Origin: an uncultured Alphaproteobacteria bacterium
Lineage (GTDB): Bacteria; Pseudomonadota; Alphaproteobacteria; Puniceispirillales; UBA1172
DNA length: 64,000 nucleotides
Direction: 5' to 3'
NCBI GenBank assembly: GCA_958431225.1
Contig: OY288107.1
Span: 1,391,501 to 1,455,500, forward strand
Position numbers and translations under genes: made by a program. The notes beneath the pieces were generated by a model that had not been told where the DNA came from, searched no databases, and saw nothing but the letters and a program-made list of their open reading frames with translations. Positions 36,634 to 43,999 of the stretch are shown here, in pieces (positions within the stretch are counted from its first letter, which is position 1; each line of letters opens with the position of its first letter).

Positions 36634-37358
36634 TAGTATTCATCCCCTTCACGCGCTAAAATGGCATGGATGCGCCGTTCGGTGAGGGCGGTGTGCATCC
36701 GCAAAATGCTGATACAAATAAACCAACCCAGCATCGCCACCGCCATCACCAAAAGCGGTTTCAACATAGTCGGGTCAATGCGCGCGCCGTCTAACCGCAA
36801 CACGCTACTGCCTTGATGTAGGGTATTCCACCAATCCACCGAAAATTTAATAATCGGCAAATTGATGACCCCCACTAGCAATAACAGGCTCGCCGCTTTG
36901 CTCCCGCGTTCGCTGCGCGCAAATCCATCCGCCAGTGCCATATAGCCGAGATACAAAAACAGCAGAATCAACATTGACGTCAGGCGCGCATCCCACACCC
37001 ACCAAGCCCCCCAGATCGGCTTGCCCCAAAACGCCCCGGTAATCAGCGTAATCAAAGCAAACCCCGCCCCGGGCACCGCCATCGCCCTCGCGCCAATATC
37101 CGCCAAAGGATGCCGCCACACCAAATAAAACACCGCCGAGGTCGCCATGGCTAAATATGCCAGCATCGCCATCCACGCGGCGGGGACGTGGATATACATG
37201 ATACGCACGCTGTCGCCTTGTTGGTAATCAGGGGGCGAGGCGAAAAACGCAAGGTAAATGCCAAACGTCAATGCCAGCACCGTTATCGCCAAGGCTAGAG
37301 GCAAAATCACCGCAGTAATGGCACGAAAGCGCGTCGGGTTAGCAAGATAATCAAACAT
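36633..37358 (-). CDS. ccmC: Heme exporter protein CcmC
   Basis: CcmC loads heme onto CcmE. The 241-residue protein has six membrane helices and the WWD-type heme-handling motif WGAWWVWDARLTSMLI. Flanking conserved histidines are in MYIHVPAAW and WWNTLHQGSSV. It begins MFDYLANPTRFRAITAV. The short gap to ccmB (37359-37397) contains no gene. Confidence 0.95.
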   Translation of the reverse strand: MFDYLANPTRFRAITAVILPLALAITVLALTFGIYLAFFASPPDYQQGDSVRIMYIHVPAAWMAMLAYLAMATSAVFYLVWRHPLADIGARAMAVPGAGFALITLITGAFWGKPIWGAWWVWDARLTSMLILLFLYLGYMALADGFARSERGSKAASLLLLVGVINLPIIKFSVDWWNTLHQGSSVLRLDGARIDPTMLKPLLVMAVAMLGWFICISILRMHTALTERRIHAILAREGDEY

Positions 37359-37397
37359 AAATCTATCCTAAATGATTTCACTATGCGTGAAAAGACG

Positions 37398-38099
37398 CTA
37401 TTCTTCGGCAAAGCCGATGGCGATGGCACTAACCAAAGGCGCCAGCACCAGCAACACCAACACCAAAGCCGTCAATAACATAATATGCCCCTGCACCGCC
37501 CCGCCCGCAATGAGCGCATCCATCGCGCTCGCACCGAAAATTAGCAACGGCATGGCTAGGGGCAGGATGATGATGGCGTTAAAAATCCCGCGACCCTGTG
37601 CGCCCAACGTCAATGCCGCCGCCATCGCCCCGACTAACACAAACCCTAGCCCCCCGAGCGCGAATAGCCCGGTGCTTGCGACCATTTGCCCCACCGCCAA
37701 GCCGAGCATCACCCCCAAAAGCGGTGCCACCACCACCAATGGCACCACCACCACCACCCACGCCGCGGCGATTTTTGCCAGCATCAAAAGCGGCATCGGG
37801 GCGGGGCTGATGCGCATTTGTTCCAAAATTCCGCTTGTGGCTTCGCGGTGGAAAAGGCGGTCCATCTGCGGCAAACACGCCAGCATCACGGCAATCCACA
37901 GCATGGTCGGCGCAATCAGGCGCAACAATTCTTGCGCGTCGCCTAATCCCGCCCCCAATCCGCCGCCTAATCCAAGCGGCACTAAAGTAATCATCATGAC
38001 AAAAAACACCGCCCCCCCTAGCATATCGGCGGGATAGCGCCAAGCGTGGCGGACATCATGCCAGAATAGCATCAGAGGAATGGTGCATAGCGCGTTCAT
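37398..38099 (-). CDS. ccmB: Heme ABC exporter permease CcmB
   Basis: CcmB is the membrane subunit that works with the CcmA ATPase in release of heme-loaded CcmE. The 233-residue protein contains six hydrophobic segments rich in Ala and Leu and the conserved HREATSGILEQMRISPAPM loop. The ATG at 38099 overlaps the ccmA stop (ATGA) and is preferred over one five codons upstream. Confidence 0.94.
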   Translation of the reverse strand: MNALCTIPLMLFWHDVRHAWRYPADMLGGAVFFVMMITLVPLGLGGGLGAGLGDAQELLRLIAPTMLWIAVMLACLPQMDRLFHREATSGILEQMRISPAPMPLLMLAKIAAAWVVVVVPLVVVAPLLGVMLGLAVGQMVASTGLFALGGLGFVLVGAMAAALTLGAQGRGIFNAIIILPLAMPLLIFGASAMDALIAGGAVQGHIMLLTALVLVLLVLAPLVSAIAIGFAEE

Positions 38100-38776
38100 T
38101 TCCGTGCCTCCCATTTTCGCGCCTCTAAATGGTGCGTTTTGCTATTCTCGGCGGCGATGGTCAGGGTTTGATGCGCGGGCAAGGGGATGCTGTCATGGGC
38201 GCTAATCACCGCCGCCCCGCCTTGTTGCAGGTGGCTTTTGATGAGCGTGGTGAGTTGCGCCCGCCCCGCCTCATCCAGTGTAGAAAACGGCTCATCCATC
38301 AGCCACAGCCGATGCGCCTCCCCCCCCATCACCACCAACCGCGCCAATGCTAGACGCCGTTGTTGCCCGGCGGATAGATGGCTAGTTTGGCGCGTGGCTT
38401 GCCCCGCTAACCCCATCACCGCAAGGGCTTGCATAAGCGCATCACGGTTAGCCCGCACCCCGGCTAATGCCACCAGAAAAGCCAGCGATTCAATGGCGCT
38501 AAGATGCGCGCCGAGGGCATGGCGATGCCCGATGAACACGAACTGCCCCATGAAAAGATTATGGTTGTTTGGCGCGATGCCGTTGATGCTATACGCGCCC
38601 GATTCTAAAGGTGTGAGCCGTGCCAATCCGCGTAAAAAACTCGTTTTGCCGGCGCCATTCTTGCCCCGCAACAGCATCACCTCGCCGGCATCAAGGCGCG
38701 CATCCAGATTTTGCAACAAAACCCGCGCATCACGGCGCATGGTCAAATCGCGGATGGCAAGGCGCGGCGCTGTCAT
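38096..38776 (-). CDS. ccmA: Heme ABC exporter ATPase CcmA
   Basis: CcmA is the ATPase of the CcmABC complex. In the 226-residue chain, Walker A is RGKNGAGKTSFLRGL, the signature is LSAGQQRRLALARLV and Walker B is LWLMDEPFSTLD, followed by the switch His in VISAHDS. The final residues form a repeated ARKWEARK tail. It opens the ccmABCDEFGHI operon. The 189-base gap to acnA on the other strand probably holds both promoters. Confidence 0.95.
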   Translation of the reverse strand: MTAPRLAIRDLTMRRDARVLLQNLDARLDAGEVMLLRGKNGAGKTSFLRGLARLTPLESGAYSINGIAPNNHNLFMGQFVFIGHRHALGAHLSAIESLAFLVALAGVRANRDALMQALAVMGLAGQATRQTSHLSAGQQRRLALARLVVMGGEAHRLWLMDEPFSTLDEAGRAQLTTLIKSHLQQGGAAVISAHDSIPLPAHQTLTIAAENSKTHHLEARKWEARK

Positions 38777-38842
38777 TTACTCTAAACTCCTATTGGGCAT
38801 TGTTGATGCAATAGCAATTTTTGCAGTTTTTTTCAATGGGGC

Positions 38843-38871
38843 TTTTCAAACGGCGGAAACCTTGCTATGCT
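38843..38871 (+). promoter_or_regulatory. Weak candidate promoter for acnA
   Basis: TTTTCA (38843-38848) and TATGCT (38866-38871) are spaced by 17 bases, about 95 bases before the acnA ATG. The -10-like TATGCTTAG resembles TATGCTAAAG before carD (47005-47014). Both hexamers match the sigma-70 consensus at only four positions, so this is a tentative call. Confidence 0.3.
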
Positions 38872-38965
38872 TAGGTGTGATGACTGGTTCTCGTGCAGAG
38901 TGATGGGGCGCGCCCCGACTAGCCGCTAACATACATATCAATCTATCTATTATGGGAGAGGTGTC

Positions 38966-41668
38966 ATGACCAAGGCTACCGAGGCTACCAGCTATCGTTC
39001 CACTACGCGCCGTCAATTACAAGTCGGCGACAAGAGCTACGATTATTTTGCGCTCAACGCACTAGCGGAGCAGTTTCCGAACATCAACAAAATGCCGCAT
39101 TCGCGCAAAGTTTTGCTGGAAAATCTATTGCGTTTTGAAGATGGCAACAGCGTCACCGACAAAGATATAGAAATGCTGGCAAGCGGGGCGAGTAAGGCAC
39201 AAGAGATCGCCTATCGCCCCACCCGCGTGCTGATGCAGGATTTCACCGGCGTGCCAGCCGTGGTGGATTTAGCCGCTATGCGCGATGCGATGCTAGACAT
39301 AGGCGGCGATGCCACGCGCATCAATCCGCTTTCGCCGGTGGATTTGGTGATTGACCATTCGGTGATGGTGGATCATTTCGGCGGCGCGAATGCTTTTGCC
39401 CGCAACACGCAACTTGAAATGGCGCGCAACCGAGAACGCTATGTGTTTCTGCAATGGGGGAGCAAGGCGTTCCAAAATTTCCGCGTCGTGCCGCCGGGCA
39501 CCGGCATCTGCCACCAAGTCAATATAGAACATTTGGCAAAAGTGGTGTGGAGCAGTGATGAAAATGGGCAGTGCGTTGCCTATCCCGATAGTTGTGTCGG
39601 CACCGATAGCCATACGACTATGGTCGGCGGCATGGCGGTGTTGGGTTGGGGCGTTGGCGGTATTGAGGCGGAAGCGGCGATGTTGGGACAGCCGATTTCT
39701 ATGCTCGTGCCTGACGTTATCGGCTTGCGGTTGCAAGGGGCGTTGTGCGAGGGCGTGACAGCGACCGATTTAGTGTTGCGCGTCACCGAATTACTGCGCG
39801 AAAAAGGCGTGGTCGGGAAATTCGTTGAGTTCTGCGGTGCCGGATTGGACCATCTATCCTTAGCCGACCGTGCCACCATCGCCAATATGGCCCCTGAATA
39901 CGGCGCGACTTGCGGATTTTTCCCCATTGATGCGGAAACGATAGGCTATCTGCGTCTAACCGCGCGCGATGAAGCTACTATCACATTGGTAGAAGCTTAT
40001 GCCAAAGCGCAAGGAATGTGGCGCGAAAGCGGTGCGGCTGAACCCGAATTCACCGAAGTCTTAGAATTAGACTTAGCCAGCATCGTGCCATCCCTAGCCG
40101 GTCCGAAGCGTCCGCAAGACCGCGTGGCATTGAGTGCTGTTCCTGCCTCAATCGCCAAAGCCATTAAAGATAGCAGGGGGGATAGCGGCGGGGGGGATGG
40201 CAAACCGCGCGCGGTGGCAGTGGCGGGGAGTGCCTATCAACTCACCGAAGGCGATGTGGTGATTGCGGCGATTACCTCATGCACCAACACGTCAAATCCA
40301 TCGGTGTTAGTGGCGGCAGGATTGCTAGCAAAAGCGGCGCGCGAAAAGGGGTTAGCGGTCAAGCCATGGGTCAAAACCTCACTAGCCCCGGGTAGCCAAG
40401 TGGTGACCGATTACCTCAAAGCCGCCGGGTTGCAGGATGATTTAGACGCGCTAGGTTTTCATTTAGTAGGCTATGGATGCACCACCTGTATCGGCAATTC
40501 AGGACCACTGCCGCCACCAATATCCGAAGCCATCCACAGCCAAGCACAAGATTTAGTCGTGGCATCCGTGCTATCAGGCAACCGCAATTTTGAAGGGCGC
40601 GTTAGTCCCGATGTGATAGCAAATTATCTAGCCAGTCCGCCCTTGGTAGTAGCATACGCAATTCTAGGAAATATACGTAAAGATATTACTAGCGCGCCGC
40701 TAGGAACGGGCAGTGACGGCAAGCCGGTCTATCTAAAAGATATTTGGCCGAATACCGCAACCATTCGTCAAGTGATGGCACATGCGGTCACCCCTGAGAT
40801 GTTCAAAAAGCGTTATAGTGATGTGTTCAAAGGCGATGCCGATTGGAACGCCATTGCATCCCCATCAAGTCAGGTCTATGCGTGGGATGAAAGTTCAACT
40901 TATGTGCGCAAACCCCCGTATTTTGAAGGCATGACCAAGGAAGTCGCCGAAGAAGCAGATGGCGATATTAAGGGCGCACGCTTGCTGGCAAAATTGGGGG
41001 ATTCGATTACCACCGACCATATCTCACCAGCCGGAAGCATTCGCCGTGATGGGCCGGCAGGGGCGTATCTAAGCGGTTATCAAATTCGCCCGGCGGACTT
41101 TAATTCTTATGGTTCAAGGCGCGGCAATCACGAGGTTATGGTGCGCGGCACTTTCGCCAATATACGTCTAAAAAATGAACTAGCACCAAAAACAAGCGGC
41201 GGCATAACACGCCTAAATGATGGAACAGAATTATCAATTTACGACGCCGCCATGCACTACGCCAAAGAGGACACGCCATTATTGGTGATGGGCGGAAAAG
41301 AATACGGCACCGGTTCCAGCCGCGATTGGGCAGCCAAAGGCACAGCACTATTAGGCGTGCGCGCAGTAATCGTAGAAAGCTTTGAACGCATCCACCGTTC
41401 CAACCTAATCGGCATGGGCATCCTACCCCTACAATTCGCCAAAGGCGTAAGCCACAAATCCCTAAAAATCAAAGGCGACGAGTTATTTGACCTAAGCGGA
41501 TTATCCCAAGGCGTGCAGCCGGGAATGGAAATAACCCTAACCATCCACCGCCAAGACGGAACCACCAAAACAACCCCCCTAAAATGCCGAATAGACACCG
41601 AAGGCGAAGCCGAATACTACCGCCACGGCGGGATTCTGCCGTATGTATTACGGAGTTTGGCGGGGTAG
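38966..41668 (+). CDS. acnA: Aconitate hydratase A
   Basis: Aconitase interconverts citrate and isocitrate in the TCA cycle using a 4Fe-4S cluster. The 900-residue length and motif order match AcnA/IRP-type enzymes. One cluster cysteine is in AAITSCTNTSNPSVLVAAG and the paired cysteines are in YGCTTCIGNSGPL. The swivel-domain motifs DSITTDHISPAGSI and GTGSSRDWAAKG are present. A ribosome binding site (gggagagg) precedes the ATG. The last about 500 bases use A- and C-rich synonymous codons, unlike the G- and T-rich first part. Confidence 0.97.
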   Translation: MTKATEATSYRSTTRRQLQVGDKSYDYFALNALAEQFPNINKMPHSRKVLLENLLRFEDGNSVTDKDIEMLASGASKAQEIAYRPTRVLMQDFTGVPAVVDLAAMRDAMLDIGGDATRINPLSPVDLVIDHSVMVDHFGGANAFARNTQLEMARNRERYVFLQWGSKAFQNFRVVPPGTGICHQVNIEHLAKVVWSSDENGQCVAYPDSCVGTDSHTTMVGGMAVLGWGVGGIEAEAAMLGQPISMLVPDVIGLRLQGALCEGVTATDLVLRVTELLREKGVVGKFVEFCGAGLDHLSLADRATIANMAPEYGATCGFFPIDAETIGYLRLTARDEATITLVEAYAKAQGMWRESGAAEPEFTEVLELDLASIVPSLAGPKRPQDRVALSAVPASIAKAIKDSRGDSGGGDGKPRAVAVAGSAYQLTEGDVVIAAITSCTNTSNPSVLVAAGLLAKAAREKGLAVKPWVKTSLAPGSQVVTDYLKAAGLQDDLDALGFHLVGYGCTTCIGNSGPLPPPISEAIHSQAQDLVVASVLSGNRNFEGRVSPDVIANYLASPPLVVAYAILGNIRKDITSAPLGTGSDGKPVYLKDIWPNTATIRQVMAHAVTPEMFKKRYSDVFKGDADWNAIASPSSQVYAWDESSTYVRKPPYFEGMTKEVAEEADGDIKGARLLAKLGDSITTDHISPAGSIRRDGPAGAYLSGYQIRPADFNSYGSRRGNHEVMVRGTFANIRLKNELAPKTSGGITRLNDGTELSIYDAAMHYAKEDTPLLVMGGKEYGTGSSRDWAAKGTALLGVRAVIVESFERIHRSNLIGMGILPLQFAKGVSHKSLKIKGDELFDLSGLSQGVQPGMEITLTIHRQDGTTKTTPLKCRIDTEGEAEYYRHGGILPYVLRSLAG

Positions 41669-41726
41669 GGGGTGCGATTTTTAAAGTGCGCGATTCTGTG
41701 GGGTGGGGTTTTATAGGGACGGGATT

Positions 41727-42737
41727 TTATAGATATTGAAAAAGGTCGTCTTCTGTCGTGTTTTCGCTATTGGCTTCTTCATCTTTTTGCCCATCAACGA
41801 TTTTCAATACCGACCAATAACCGCGCCCATGTTTTTCAGATGTTTCCTCAATAGCCTTTTTCTTGGTTGCGCCTTTTGTCAGTGCGGATTGATAAGAACG
41901 GATAATTGCTTGGCGTTCTGCATCGTCTAGTTTTTTGCCACAATTAACAAATTTATTCTCATCGGGCACTCTTAGCGTGGACAGTAAAGACCCTTTTTCT
42001 AGGTTATCTATAGCTGCGCTTTGGTAATCAAATGCGGTTTTGCTAATTTCAAAACCAGTGGCATTGCGGTTTAGCCCTTTGGCAATTTTTGCGGTTGAAA
42101 AACTGCCGAGAAAAAAATCACAAACCATGTCGCCTTCATTGCTAGAGTATTGTATCATTTTGGTAAGTAATTTTGTGGGCAGTTCATTTTTGTTTTTGAC
42201 TTGCCCGGGTTTATATTCGCGGTTAATAATCCACACGTCTTCGCGGTCGTGGTAATTAGATGATCCGCCAATTTCGGTCTTTTCACTATCTGAAAATCGG
42301 GCGTAGGTGTTGAATGTGTGCTTTTTCCCGGGCTTGGTATAAAACAAAATATGGTAATGTGATGAGACATATTTTTTGCGTGTATAAACCCCAAAATTAT
42401 ATTTCCATATAATATGGTTTCGTTCTTCTAATTTCGTTTTATTTAACGCATTTAATATATGAATTAAGTTTGAATACCCCGAAACAATATAGATAGACCC
42501 GCCGGGTTTTAGCACTCGTTCCGCCTCTTGAATCCATTTATGGGAAAAATCGGCATATTCTTCTTCTGGGATTTCTACATAGCCATCCAAAACAAAATTT
42601 TCATTTCTATTATAGTGTTTATCTAGCTTATCACCCTGAATTCCATAAGGAGGGTCAGTGATGATTAAGTCAACCGAATCGCTAGCAAGGTGCTTTTGCG
42701 CACCCACAATACAATCTTCATTGTAAAATTGAAACAT
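41727..42737 (-). CDS. Type II DNA methyltransferase (beta-class, N4/N6)
   Basis: A 336-residue SAM-dependent DNA methyltransferase. Catalytic motif IV is DPPYGIQ (ITDPPYGIQGDK, near residue 35), and SAM motif I is in DFFLGSFSTAKIA (near residue 210) followed by GFEISK. Having motif IV before motif I marks the beta class, with the target-recognition region between them. The DPPY form suggests N6-adenine but N4-cytosine cannot be ruled out. The gene is visibly richer in A/T than its neighbours, which fits horizontal acquisition. It starts within one base of the upstream gene's stop and forms a restriction-modification pair with it. Confidence 0.9.
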   Translation of the reverse strand: MFQFYNEDCIVGAQKHLASDSVDLIITDPPYGIQGDKLDKHYNRNENFVLDGYVEIPEEEYADFSHKWIQEAERVLKPGGSIYIVSGYSNLIHILNALNKTKLEERNHIIWKYNFGVYTRKKYVSSHYHILFYTKPGKKHTFNTYARFSDSEKTEIGGSSNYHDREDVWIINREYKPGQVKNKNELPTKLLTKMIQYSSNEGDMVCDFFLGSFSTAKIAKGLNRNATGFEISKTAFDYQSAAIDNLEKGSLLSTLRVPDENKFVNCGKKLDDAERQAIIRSYQSALTKGATKKKAIEETSEKHGRGYWSVLKIVDGQKDEEANSENTTEDDLFQYL

Positions 42738-43390
42738 TAATTAAACCCCATTATCGTGTGTTCGTATTCGCCTAATCTTTCCAAATCTAGCATATATTTC
42801 TGCGGTCTGTCTTTTCCATTTGCGCTTCTTCCTTGCTTCATGCGGGCTAAACTAGGTAAGTCTTGTTTTTTCAGTTTAACAAATACAATTTCGCATAATT
42901 CTGCTTTTGTTTTCCTATATCTTGAAGTTGATGTGCGTTTCCTTCTGTCTTTTTCATACGCCGATAGCCCCCCTTTCAATTTTGAGTGCCATTTCTGAAA
43001 TGTTCTATTTTCATCATTATATTCAACGTCGCATAAGGCTATAATTTCGCCATGAAACCCATGCTCGGCAATCGCCATATCCATCGCTCCCACATCATTC
43101 AGTATGACTTTATGCTCATCAGATTTTATCGCTTTCGCTTTTAAGTCAAAATTGATTCCCGCCTCTATTTTCATGTCAAACGTGACATTGGCGATTTTAT
43201 CACCGGGAAACACGCATATATCCTCCAACAGAGATCGTGCTTTATATTCAAAATAAAAAGCCCACCATTCCATTTGTTTCCAGTTATAATCCGCTTCTTT
43301 CAGCTCCAAAATACATTGTTTTCCATCCCAAAATTTAGGCATGCGCTTTAACCTTTTTTTCATCGCTGTAATCGTTTGGTCATAAGCCAT
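42737..43390 (-). CDS. Probable type II restriction endonuclease
   Basis: A 216-residue protein I do not recognise as a named endonuclease family. It is translationally linked (TAATG) to the DNA methyltransferase, shares its AT-rich composition, and contains a PD-(D/E)xK-like core. An acidic position in FDMKIEAGINFDLKAKA provides the D-x-K pair (DLK), preceded by LEDICVFPGDKIANVT and followed by a Lys/Arg-rich region and HGEIIALCDVEYNDEN. Trp-rich and Tyr-rich helices occupy the N-terminal third. These features make it the likely cognate restriction enzyme; the recognition site cannot be read. The ATG at 43390 is preceded by gaggg. No controller gene is seen. Confidence 0.72.
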   Translation of the reverse strand: MAYDQTITAMKKRLKRMPKFWDGKQCILELKEADYNWKQMEWWAFYFEYKARSLLEDICVFPGDKIANVTFDMKIEAGINFDLKAKAIKSDEHKVILNDVGAMDMAIAEHGFHGEIIALCDVEYNDENRTFQKWHSKLKGGLSAYEKDRRKRTSTSRYRKTKAELCEIVFVKLKKQDLPSLARMKQGRSANGKDRPQKYMLDLERLGEYEHTIMGFN

Positions 43391-43635
43391 AACATTGCCC
43401 TCATAAAAAAGAGGCAAAGCCCCATGCAACTGCTAAATTCGACCGAAATCAACAAGCTGTCCACAGGCCGAGCCTCCACAGCCGATTATGAACAAGACTT
43501 GCCATATGTCAACCCTAAATTTCAACTTTTTTTAAAAGTCGCTTCCTAAAGTTATTACATACTGCGTCCATTTGTCTATTGCGTTGTAAATGCGCTTTCG
43601 TTAAAAGGGCGGGAGGTTTGATAGGAAGGTGCGTT

Positions 43636-43977
43636 ATGACCTATATCGTCAATGATAAATGTATCCGTTGCAAATACACCGACTGCGTTGAGGTATGTCC
43701 GGTGGATTGCTTTTACGAGGGCGAAAATATGCTAGTGATTCATCCCGATGAGTGCATAGATTGCGGCGTGTGCGAACCCGAATGCCCCCCCGAAGCCATC
43801 CTACCCGACACCGAAAAAGGCGCCGATTTATGGGTGCAATTCAACCTAGAAAAATCCGAAGCATGGCCAAACATAACCCGAAGAAAAGACGCCCCCATCG
43901 ATGCCGATGAATACCAAGGCGTAGAAGACAAATTCAAACGCTACTTCATAGACCGCCCCGGCAAGGGCGATGAGTAG
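43636..43977 (+). CDS. fdxA: Seven-iron ferredoxin
   Basis: A 113-residue 3Fe-4S/4Fe-4S ferredoxin of the FdxA type. Cluster cysteines are in [17 protein letters not shown] and [15 protein letters not shown]; the second cysteine-rich motif is complete, and the first has the spacing expected for a 3Fe-4S site. An Arg/Lys-rich C-terminal tail follows. A good ribosome binding site (aggaagg) lies before the ATG, ruling out longer in-frame starts. It should donate electrons in the cytoplasm; the partner is not encoded nearby. The 245 bases before it have no clear gene other than a doubtful short frame. Confidence 0.95.
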   Translation: MTYIVNDKCIRCKYTDCVEVCPVDCFYEGENMLVIHPDECIDCGVCEPECPPEAILPDTEKGADLWVQFNLEKSEAWPNITRRKDAPIDADEYQGVEDKFKRYFIDRPGKGDE

Positions 43978-43999
43978 CGCGGGTGTGCGTTGGGTGTGG

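Noticed and set aside
41727..43390. Integrated mobile element with attachment sites
   Set aside because: I looked for direct repeats, an integrase or a tRNA at the flanks and found none; only composition and content suggest transfer.
43424..43549. 41-residue frame on the plus strand between the restriction gene and fdxA, starting MQLLNSTEINKL
   Set aside because: No ribosome binding site and no recognised family. It ends in a Phe/Leu-rich run from an A/T tract, so a chance frame is as likely.
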